From the IMG/VR virus record IMGVR_UViG_3300042309_000815, positions 1 through 24,331 of that record: DNA of 24,331 nucleotides; one strand, written 5' to 3'. Positions 15,153 to 20,620 of this stretch are shown here, in pieces (position 1 is the stretch's first letter; each line of letters begins with the position of its first letter). Origin of the DNA: a virus. The notes under the pieces are model-generated. The model did no database searches. It saw only the letters and a list, made by a program, of their open reading frames with translations, and was not told the DNA's origin. The translations under genes were made by a program, and so were the position numbers.

Positions 15153-16472
15153 ATGTATCTCACTGAAGAACTTCAAAAGAAATGGGAAAAGGTACTAAAT
15201 CATCCTGATTTGCCTTCCATTGAGGACGCACACAAGAGAGCAGTAGTTACTGTTCTTCTTGAGAATCAAGAGAACGAGGCCCGCAAGGAACGCGGTATTC
15301 TTACCGAGTCGCTTCCTGTTAATCACGGCGGACTTTCAACACAAACAACAAGCGCAAGCGGAACTGCTAATGCAAACGTAGCTGCATATGATCCAGTTCT
15401 TATTTCACTTGTTCGTCGTGCTCTTCCAAATCTAATGGCATTTGATATTTGCGGCGTACAGCCAATGAAAGCTCCAACAGGGCTTATCTTTGCTATGCGT
15501 AGCAAGTATGACACACAAGATGGTCAAGAGGCACTCTTTAAGGAGGCCAAGATTGGTCATTCTAGTAGCGGAGCTGCTAATGCTGCTGACCCTTTTGCTG
15601 CTAACCCAAGTATCGCTGGTGGTCTTCTTTCAACTGAGGGAGAAGCTCTTGGAACTGGCGCTGCTGGATCTAGCGATTTCAAGGAAATGGCATTCAGCAT
15701 CGATAAGGTTTCTGTAGAAGCTAAGACTCGTGCGCTCAAGGCTGAGTACACGATGGAGCTTGCACAAGACCTTCGTGCTGTACATGGTCTTGATGCTGAG
15801 ACAGAGCTTGCTAACATTCTTTCGGCTGAGATCCTTGCTGAGATCAACCGTGAAGTAGTTCGCACAGTTTACAAAGTTGGTAAGCAGGGTGCTCAACACA
15901 CCGGACTTGCAACTGCTGGTGAGTTTGACCTTGATGTAGATTCAAACGGACGTTGGTCGGTTGAGAAGTACAAGGGTCTTATGGTTCAGCTTGAGCGTGA
16001 GGCTAACCAGATTGCTAAGGAAACTCGTCGTGGTCGTGGTAACATCATCATCTGTGATGCTGATACTGCAAGCGCACTTAGCGTAGCTGGACTTCTTGAT
16101 TGTGGTAGCGCACTCAAGGATTCTCTCTCTGTAGATGATACTGGAAACACTTTCGTTGGAGTTCTTAACGGACGTTTCAAAGTATACATCGACCCATTTG
16201 CTAACCCACTCCAAAACTTTGCAGTTATTGGATTTAAGGGAGCAAATCAATATGACGCTGGATTGTTCTACTGTCCATACGTTCCACTCCAGATGGTTCG
16301 TGCAGTAGACCAGGGTTCGTTTCAGCCAAAGATTGGATTCAAGACCCGTTACGGGCTTGTAGCAAATCCATTCGCTGCTGCAACTGCTGGTGATAATGCT
16401 GCTCTTTCAGGGGCACTCACTGCTGGAACCAATGCTTACTACCGTAAGATTTTGGTTAAGAACCTTCTCTAG
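15153..16472 (+). CDS. 23: Major capsid protein gp23
   Basis: A 439-residue homologue of T4 gp23 (521 residues), with the HK97-type fold of the hexameric shell subunits. Family stretches are KKWEKVLNHPDLPSIEDAHKRAV in the N-terminal delta region (residues 9-31), DPVLISLVRRALPNLMAFDICGVQPMKAPTGLIFAMRSKY (residues 80-119), SVEAKTRALKAEYTMELAQDLRAVHGLDAETELANILSAEILAEINREVV (residues 186-235), RRGRGNIIICDADTASAL and IGFKTRYGLVANPF near the end. gp21 removes the N-terminus in this family; ILTE (49-52) before SLPVNHGG is the likely cleavage point. The Leu/Gly/Ala codons look more optimised (CTT, GCT, GGT) than in neighbouring genes, as expected for the most abundant protein. A late box and AAGGAG precede it and a strong terminator follows. 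Confidence 0.97.
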   Translation: MYLTEELQKKWEKVLNHPDLPSIEDAHKRAVVTVLLENQENEARKERGILTESLPVNHGGLSTQTTSASGTANANVAAYDPVLISLVRRALPNLMAFDICGVQPMKAPTGLIFAMRSKYDTQDGQEALFKEAKIGHSSSGAANAADPFAANPSIAGGLLSTEGEALGTGAAGSSDFKEMAFSIDKVSVEAKTRALKAEYTMELAQDLRAVHGLDAETELANILSAEILAEINREVVRTVYKVGKQGAQHTGLATAGEFDLDVDSNGRWSVEKYKGLMVQLEREANQIAKETRRGRGNIIICDADTASALSVAGLLDCGSALKDSLSVDDTGNTFVGVLNGRFKVYIDPFANPLQNFAVIGFKGANQYDAGLFYCPYVPLQMVRAVDQGSFQPKIGFKTRYGLVANPFAAATAGDNAALSGALTAGTNAYYRKILVKNLL

Positions 16473-16502
16473 TCTATACAACTAGATTAATATAATCCAG
16501 AG

Positions 16503-16535
16503 AAAGGGGACTTGGGAAACCAAGTCCCCTTTTTT
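16503..16535 (+). terminator. Strong rho-independent terminator after gp23
   Basis: A perfect 10-bp GC-rich stem, GGGGACTTGG (16506-16515) with CCAAGTCCCC (16520-16529), GAAA tetraloop, followed by six T. Flanking AAA/TTT can extend the stem. This is the strongest terminator in the window and ends the head-gene transcripts. Confidence 0.93.
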
Positions 16536-16602
16536 ATTGCATGTTGGAACTGGTAAGTTGGAAGTTTATTTTTTGCTTGATTTTGTTTGTTGCCCCCTAT
16601 AT

Positions 16603-16610
16603 CATAAATA
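16603..16610 (+). promoter_or_regulatory. Late promoter for the 16639 gene (CATAAATA)
   Basis: CATAAATA lies 68 bases beyond the gp23 terminator and 29 bases before the next gene, where a new promoter is needed. The short leader has no clear ribosome binding site. The rest of the 16473-16638 gap holds only the terminator and a T-rich stretch. Confidence 0.6.
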
Positions 16611-16638
16611 CTATGACTACTTACCATAACATCCAAAT

Positions 16639-17202
16639 ATGCCAACCTACGACGTAGCGACAAGAAATTTTCAATCGCCGCTCAACTTCGAGTTCCGCGT
16701 AGATCGGCTTACCGATTTTAATTACTTTGTTCAAAGAATAAACCTTCCTGATCTAAGCATACCCGTAGCAAGCAACGGTGGTGTAAATCCATTCGTTAGA
16801 ATTCCTTTGCCTGGTGATCATGTTGACTTTAGTGAGATTAGTATTGACTTCAAAGTAAGCGAAGGCATGAACAACTGGTATGAGATATATGCTTGGATGA
16901 CTGGCATCTCTTTCCCAGAAAATTTTGATCAATACAAAAATTGGAAGCAAGGTAAAACAAAAAACTTAAACGATCAGCCTTTAGTTCCACCAATTAATAC
17001 ACAAACCGTTTATGGGCAAGGAACTTTGATCATAAACAGTAGCAATAATAATCCTGTACTAAAAATAACTTTTATTGATATGCACCCAGTTAGTTTAGGG
17101 CAGCTAGTATTTGATACTAGAGAAACGGACGTGCTGTATGTTACAGCAACAACATCATTTAAGTTTGACCATTTGAAAATAGAAAAAATATCGCAAGAAT
17201 AG
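16639..17202 (+). CDS. Tail-tube-fold structural protein (possibly gp3-like tail completion)
   Basis: A 187-residue protein. Its layout parallels tube protein gp19: SPLNFEFRVDRLTDFNYFVQ (13-32), RINLPDLSIPVASNGGVNPFVRIPLPG (33-59), DFSEISIDFKVSEGMNNWYEIYAWMTGI (63-90), then a C-terminal β region (LKITFIDMHPVSLGQLVFDT). T4 tube and tube-initiator proteins (gp19, gp48, gp54) share this plan of a strand, P-rich loop, strand and a W-containing helix, so I infer a tube-like virion protein. In marine T4-like phages the gene following gp23 is often annotated gp3, the tube-terminating ring. That is a positional guess here. The start lacks a ribosome binding site but has a late promoter box 29 bases upstream. 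Confidence 0.6.
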   Translation: MPTYDVATRNFQSPLNFEFRVDRLTDFNYFVQRINLPDLSIPVASNGGVNPFVRIPLPGDHVDFSEISIDFKVSEGMNNWYEIYAWMTGISFPENFDQYKNWKQGKTKNLNDQPLVPPINTQTVYGQGTLIINSSNNNPVLKITFIDMHPVSLGQLVFDTRETDVLYVTATTSFKFDHLKIEKISQE

Positions 17203-17210
17203 GAGAACGT

Positions 17211-17555
17211 ATGGCAACAAAACGTAAAACACCAAAGAAGTTAAAAATTGGATATTCTACGTTCAAACTAGTTCCACGATCTAGTCACTGGGGTGTAAGA
17301 AACAAAGCGTTTGGTGAATGTTCTCCAGACGAAGCAAAGATACAATATGATGCAACTCAAAAAAAGAGTGAATTGGTAAACACAATTCTACACGAAGCAC
17401 TGCACGGTATTGTGTATATGTTTGATATTAACTTTAAGAATATGAAAGAGGAAGAGAATGTAGTTCGCAAAATGGCAAATGGACTACACACAGTCTTTAG
17501 AGACAATCCTGCGTTCCTAGAATGGATCAAACAAAACGCAAATAAAGATGACTAG
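17211..17555 (+). CDS. HExxH zinc-metallopeptidase-like protein
   Basis: A 114-residue protein with AGGAGA seven bases before its start. The central motif LVNTILHEALHGIVYM contains H61-E62-xx-H65, the zinc-binding and catalytic signature of gluzincin-type peptidases. EEENVV at 81-86 supplies a candidate Glu third ligand. The end (GLHTVFRDNPAFLEWIKQN) matches small phage HExxH proteins I recall of about this length. The substrate is unknown. By analogy with SprT-like enzymes it could act on proteins bound to DNA, but no SprT zinc ribbon is present. It sits between a tail protein and the uvsY group and overlaps the next gene by eight bases, so it belongs to that operon. Predicted cytosolic: no signal peptide or membrane segment. 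Confidence 0.6.
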   Translation: MATKRKTPKKLKIGYSTFKLVPRSSHWGVRNKAFGECSPDEAKIQYDATQKKSELVNTILHEALHGIVYMFDINFKNMKEEENVVRKMANGLHTVFRDNPAFLEWIKQNANKDD

Positions 17556-17805
17556 TGACGTACCCGACTGGGTTGAAGCACTAAAAAAAGGCGACTTCTT
17601 AGTTATAGTATTTCCATATACTGGCGAGACTGTGTTTGCAGAAGTTATTGAGAATGGTCCAACAGAAGATCCATTCATGTATTTTGGCACAATCACTGTA
17701 AACTATACCATCAAAAACTTTACACGACAGGTCGATCTATTGTATGATGATTACTCTAAAGATGGAACTAGTTACGACACTTGGTATGCATATCGTGTAA
17801 CATGA
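17548..17805 (+). CDS. Hypothetical protein, 85 residues
   Basis: I do not recognise this family. The protein is acidic and aromatic-rich, probably a small β domain: VPDWVEALKKGDFLVIVFPYTGETVFAEVI, then TITVNYTIKNFTRQVDLLYDDYSKDG and YDTWYAYRVT. The KKGDFLVIVFP....VFAEVIE pattern suggests an SH3-like or barrel strand pair, which is inference only. It overlaps the HExxH gene by eight bases at the 5' end, and its stop shares ATGA with the uvsY start, so the three genes are translationally coupled. That supports a genuine gene despite its small size. No membrane segment, no nucleic-acid-binding motif and no cysteine. Confidence 0.6.
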   Translation: MTSDVPDWVEALKKGDFLVIVFPYTGETVFAEVIENGPTEDPFMYFGTITVNYTIKNFTRQVDLLYDDYSKDGTSYDTWYAYRVT

Positions 17806-18233
17806 AACTTGAAGAAATTGAATCCCTTTGGGAACAAGACTCAAAAATTGACAGAACAGATTTAGACAACGAAAGTCTAAAAATACCAACGCTTCATGGC
17901 AAGTATTACAAAATATATCTGCGAGAAAAAGTACAACTAAAAGCAGAAGAACAAGAGTATAAGACGTTTTACAAATTAAAGCACGAATACTATACTGGCA
18001 AACTATCAAAAGAAGAATTAGATCAATATGGTTGGGAACCATTCCAGTTTGTTCTAAAAAACGATCTTCAAGTTTATATTGATGCTGACAAAGATATTGC
18101 CGATAGGCTTTTAAAGCTACAAGTTCAGCGTGAAAAAGTTGATCTGTTGGAAAGTATTATCAAGACTCTTAATGGAAGAGGATTTTTAATCAAAAACGCC
18201 ATAGACTTTATTCGATTTACTAGTGGCGGATAA
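17802..18233 (+). CDS. uvsY: Recombination mediator UvsY
   Basis: A 143-residue homologue of T4 UvsY (137 residues), which loads the UvsX recombinase onto gp32-coated single-stranded DNA in recombination-dependent replication. Matching features are the N-terminal KLEEIESLWEQDSKID, then KIPTLHGKYYKIYLREKVQLKAEEQEYKTFYKLKHEYYTGKLSKEEL (residues 28-74), DADKDIADRLLKLQVQREKVDLLESIIKTLNGRGFLIKNAIDFIRF (residues 96-141). The last block corresponds to the T4 sequence ALDAIKSRGFAIKHIQDMRAF. I chose ATG 17802, inside ATGA with the preceding stop, over TTG 17781. The protein is highly charged and helical. Its neighbour UvsW acts in the same pathway. Confidence 0.88.
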   Translation: MKLEEIESLWEQDSKIDRTDLDNESLKIPTLHGKYYKIYLREKVQLKAEEQEYKTFYKLKHEYYTGKLSKEELDQYGWEPFQFVLKNDLQVYIDADKDIADRLLKLQVQREKVDLLESIIKTLNGRGFLIKNAIDFIRFTSGG

Positions 18234-18234
18234 T

Positions 18235-18327
18235 ATGTTGGATAATAAATTTCTAATGACGGCAGCACTATTAGCTTGCTGGTTTATTGTTGGTTGCATA
18301 ATACAAGCCATAGCAGCATTTTTTTAG
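18235..18327 (+). CDS. 30-residue single-membrane-span peptide
   Basis: A short open frame starts two bases after the uvsY stop: MLDNKFLMTAALLACWFIV at the N-terminus, then GCIIQAIAAFF. Residues about 7-30 form one continuous hydrophobic helix (ALLACWFIVGCIIQAIAAFF) after a short charged head (LDNK). Two Cys could be lipid-near or disulfide-forming. T4 has small genes of unknown function (uvsY.-1, uvsY.-2) in the same place between uvsY and uvsW, but I see no sequence match. Likely an inner-membrane peptide if translated. Its spacing with uvsY favours coupled translation. The small size means it could be chance, though such a clean membrane segment with a tight junction argues for a gene. Confidence 0.5.
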   Translation: MLDNKFLMTAALLACWFIVGCIIQAIAAFF

Positions 18328-18330
18328 TGC

Positions 18331-18338
18331 AATAAATA
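18331..18338 (+). promoter_or_regulatory. Possible late promoter before uvsW (AATAAATA)
   Basis: AATAAATA lies four bases after the membrane peptide stop and 39 bases before the uvsW start. It matches seven of eight bases of the late box. uvsW is a late gene in T4, which fits, but the downstream sequence forms a hairpin and carries a separate TATAAT. Confidence 0.45.
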
Positions 18339-18340
18339 TC

Positions 18341-18366
18341 CAAGAGTTGGTATATAATAACTCTTG
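18341..18366 (+). promoter_or_regulatory. Hairpin with TATAAT in its loop, upstream of uvsW
   Basis: A perfect 8-bp inverted repeat, CAAGAGTT (18341-18348) with AACTCTTG (18359-18366), loop GGTATATAAT. The loop contains TATAAT at 18353-18358, a consensus -10 sequence, but no good -35 stands 17 bases upstream. It could be an operator overlapping a promoter, or an RNA hairpin just before the uvsW start, which lacks a ribosome binding site. Confidence 0.4.
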
Positions 18367-18377
18367 AATGTTTATTA

Positions 18378-19853
18378 ATGGAAAAACTTGTAGCTAAAAA
18401 ACAAAACGAGGTGTACATCAGTGTTGACACCTCTTCATCAATACACAGAGAGCTATCAGACTTTTTTAAGTTTAAAGTTCCTGGTTATCAGTTTATGCCT
18501 GCATATAAAATGCGTATGTGGGATGGTAACGTGCGCCTGTATAATATGATGAATGGCACAATATATGTTGGTTTGTTGCCATACCTTCGAGAGTTTTGTA
18601 AATCAAGAGAGTATGAATTGGAGCTTGACTCTGAGCTTGTTGGTAAAAATAAGTTTTCTGTTGATGATTGTAAAAAATTTTTAAACACACTTGAGTTGCC
18701 GTTTGAAGCACGAGACTATCAAATACAAGCAGTACAAGAAGCAGTAACAAATAATAGGTCATTACTTTTATCTCCAACAGGTTCAGGCAAGAGTCTTATC
18801 ATATACGCTCTTACACGTTTTTACAATAAAAAAACTCTAGTAATTGTTCCAACCATATCTCTTGTATCTCAAATGTTTTCTGATTTTAAGCAATATGCAA
18901 AGAATCAACCTGAATACAATGTAGATAAGATATGCCATCCTATATACGGTGGTCAAGAAAAAATTACAAATAAAAAAGTTGTTATCTCAACATGGCAATC
19001 AATTTACAAAATGCCTAAAAGCTGGTTTGAACAGTTTGATGTTGTGGTGGGAGATGAAGTACATCTTTTTAAAGCCAAATCTCTTGTTGGCATAATGACA
19101 AAATTAGAAAACGCAAAGTACAGATTCGGAACAACAGGAACACTTGACGGAACACAAACACACAAACTTGTATTAGAAGGATTATTTGGTACAACTTTTG
19201 CCGTAACCACAACAAAACAGTTGATGGAGAAAAAACAGCTTGCGGAATTAAACATAGAATGTGTTGTGTTGAAATATGACAGCGACATAATAAAAGCACA
19301 CAAGAAAGACAACTATCAAGACGAAATAAAATTTTTAGTTCAACACGAAAAACGCAACATCTTTATACGCAATCTTGCTGTTAGTACCAAATCAAATTGT
19401 CTTGTAATTTTTCAGTTGGTAGAATTACATGGAAAAGTATTATATGAGTTGATTAAAGATAAAGCACACAAGTTAGATCCAAACAGAAAAGTGTTTTTTG
19501 TATCTGGTAAAACCGATGCTGATGCTAGAGAAGAGGTGCGACAAATAACAGAGAAAGAACGAGATGCCATTATTGTTGCATCGAGTGGAGTGTTTAGTAC
19601 TGGAATTAACATTCGCAACCTAGAAAACATTATTTTTGCATCTCCAACTAAAAGCCGCATAAAAACATTACAATCAATCGGGCGCACTTTACGCATAGGC
19701 GATCATTCAGATAAAGCAAAATTATATGACATAGTTGATGATATGACAGACAAATCGCATAAGAATTTTGCAGTAAAACATTTTCTTGAGCGAGTGAAGA
19801 TATACAATGAAGAGAAGTTCAAATACAAACTTCATCGAGTAAACTTGTTTTAA
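18378..19853 (+). CDS. uvsW: RNA-DNA / branched-DNA helicase UvsW
   Basis: A 491-residue homologue of T4 UvsW (503 residues), an SF2 helicase. It unwinds R-loops and branched DNA and so switches the phage from origin-dependent to recombination-dependent replication. The N-terminal DNA-binding domain (MWDGNVRLYNMMNGTIYVGLLP) precedes the motor: Q-type FEARDYQIQAVQEAV, motif I LSPTGSGKSL (131-140), Ia VPTISLVSQM, motif II DEVH (226-229), III FGTTGTLDG (250-258), IV FFVSGKTDADAREE, V STGINIRNLENIIFA and VI QSIGRTLRIG (432-441). All motifs are intact. The start ATG 18378 lacks a ribosome binding site. Transcription probably starts in the 50 bases upstream. Confidence 0.96.
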   Translation: MEKLVAKKQNEVYISVDTSSSIHRELSDFFKFKVPGYQFMPAYKMRMWDGNVRLYNMMNGTIYVGLLPYLREFCKSREYELELDSELVGKNKFSVDDCKKFLNTLELPFEARDYQIQAVQEAVTNNRSLLLSPTGSGKSLIIYALTRFYNKKTLVIVPTISLVSQMFSDFKQYAKNQPEYNVDKICHPIYGGQEKITNKKVVISTWQSIYKMPKSWFEQFDVVVGDEVHLFKAKSLVGIMTKLENAKYRFGTTGTLDGTQTHKLVLEGLFGTTFAVTTTKQLMEKKQLAELNIECVVLKYDSDIIKAHKKDNYQDEIKFLVQHEKRNIFIRNLAVSTKSNCLVIFQLVELHGKVLYELIKDKAHKLDPNRKVFFVSGKTDADAREEVRQITEKERDAIIVASSGVFSTGINIRNLENIIFASPTKSRIKTLQSIGRTLRIGDHSDKAKLYDIVDDMTDKSHKNFAVKHFLERVKIYNEEKFKYKLHRVNLF

Positions 19854-19867
19854 TAAATAAAAGTAAT

Positions 19868-20317
19868 ATGGCACCACTAATCAAAGTAATAAAATTAGTC
19901 ACAAACGAAGAGCTTATAGGTGTCGTACAGGATGGTCGAGACCTTGAACATACTGAAGATGGTTACACAACAGACAATCTTCTATTCATAACAGCTCCAC
20001 TTAAAATTGTTTCCACATACGATGAGTTAATAAAAGCTCACTCCATATATCTTTTAGATTGGATACCCTCAATAGAAGATGATACAGTTCCAATCGACAA
20101 ACGACAGGTTTTAACATTGGGTACTCCAAACGTAGATTTAGAGTCACACTACTATGAACTAATACTAGCAAAAGAATTGCAGCTACAATACAAACAAGAA
20201 GAAAAGAAGCCTGAAGAACCAGAGATACAAACTAAACCAGCAAAGAATACTACTGAGAAAAAGAAACTCAAAGACATACTCAAGGACACTGATTTTGACG
20301 ATGAGGACATGAATTAA
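19868..20317 (+). CDS. Sm-like-fold protein (hypothetical)
   Basis: A 149-residue protein. The first 65 residues read as an Sm/LSm-type barrel: IKVIKLVTNEELIGVVQD is the usual strand-turn-strand signature (V..L..G.E.IG.V), then LLFITAPLKIVSTYD and AHSIYLLDWIPSIED. The C-terminal third (about 105-149) is Lys/Glu-rich and probably disordered (KQEEKKPEEPEIQTKPAKN). I recall similar proteins near uvsW in marine T4-like phages but know no proven function. An RNA-chaperone or oligomeric-ring role would follow only if the Sm fold is real. It starts 14 bases after uvsW, without a clear ribosome binding site, and is followed by a hairpin that may terminate the transcript. Confidence 0.55.
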   Translation: MAPLIKVIKLVTNEELIGVVQDGRDLEHTEDGYTTDNLLFITAPLKIVSTYDELIKAHSIYLLDWIPSIEDDTVPIDKRQVLTLGTPNVDLESHYYELILAKELQLQYKQEEKKPEEPEIQTKPAKNTTEKKKLKDILKDTDFDDEDMN

Positions 20318-20341
20318 TCGCATTTTTTTGCGGTTTGTTTT
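20316..20341 (+). terminator. Possible weak terminator after the Sm-like gene
   Basis: A 7-bp stem, AATCGCA (20316-20322) with TGCGGTT (20329-20335), one G-U pair, T6 loop, then TGTTTT. It overlaps the stop codon. The small stem gives limited confidence. Confidence 0.4.
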
Positions 20342-20480
20342 CAGCAACTTACATCAGCGAAAATTAATAGGAATTAACAATCTGATACAGCATACGGCTT
20401 TTTGTAAAAACCGTTCCTATACGGCTATTTTAATGTTGGGATAATTATTCCGTAACCAACATGGAAAGTTCGGTTTTTTT
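20340..20480 (+). ncRNA. Candidate structured RNA / leader in the gap before gene 55
   Basis: The largest gap in the window (20318-20620, 303 bases) has no credible reading frame but several consecutive inverted repeats. ATCAG (20353-20357) pairs with CTGAT (20382-20386) around an inner hairpin TTAAT-AGGA-ATTAA (20364-20377). ACGG (20394-20397) plus TTTT pairs with AAAA plus CCGT (20411-20414). ATGTTGG (20433-20439) pairs with CCAACAT (20456-20462). A last stem, CCG-T-AAC (20450-20456) with GTTCGG (20468-20473), is followed by seven T, like an intrinsic terminator. Some pairings exclude each other: CCGT can also pair with ACGG at 20421-20424, and AAAAACCG (20406-20413) with CGGTTTTT (20471-20478). 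This could be a small RNA or an attenuator. No known family is recognised. Confidence 0.35.
20450..20480 (+). terminator. Possible terminator/attenuator before gene 55
   Basis: Stem CCG-T-AAC (one bulged T) with GTTCGG, loop of 11 bases, and a run of seven T at 20474-20480. It competes with the alternative stem ATGTTGG/CCAACAT, which would trap its 5' arm. Confidence 0.4.
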
Positions 20481-20585
20481 AATCTTGGTTTCATACATAC
20501 GCTTGTAGCCCGTTCAACACACCTTTATTAAAAATACCTTAATTCTTATTAGGCCGGAATGGGCCAAAATCATTTTATTATTTTC

Positions 20586-20614
20586 TTGTATTGGTCTTTG
20601 TCTAATGATACATT
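20586..20614 (+). promoter_or_regulatory. Possible sigma-70-type promoter for gene 55
   Basis: TTGTAT (20586-20591), a 17-base spacer and TACATT (20609-20614), with an extended -10 TG at 20606-20607. Matches are partial (3/6 and 4/6). The start of transcription would fall at or next to the gene 55 ATG. The remaining 20481-20585 is AT-rich with a GGCC/GGCC mini-repeat (20552-20566) and nothing else that I can assign. Confidence 0.3.
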
Positions 20615-20620
20615 GTTCAC

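Noticed and set aside
15557-16250. Minus-strand open frames within the capsid gene.
   Set aside because: They are side effects of the codon bias of gp23. No motifs and no start signals.
16613-16657. 14-codon frame starting at the ATG just upstream of the 16639 gene.
   Set aside because: No ribosome binding site, overlaps the real gene start in another frame, no recognisable content.
17781-17801. TTG start for uvsY seven codons upstream.
   Set aside because: ATG 17802 forms a classic ATGA junction with the preceding stop and gives the normal UvsY length.
19852-19859. AATAAATA before the Sm-like gene as a late promoter.
   Set aside because: It lies only eight bases before the start codon, so transcription would begin at or inside the coding sequence. 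More likely chance at a uvsW stop in AT-rich DNA.
20461-20508. 15-codon frame MESSVFLILVSYIRL in the gap before gene 55.
   Set aside because: No ribosome binding site; it runs through the T-tract of the putative terminator. Too short to support.
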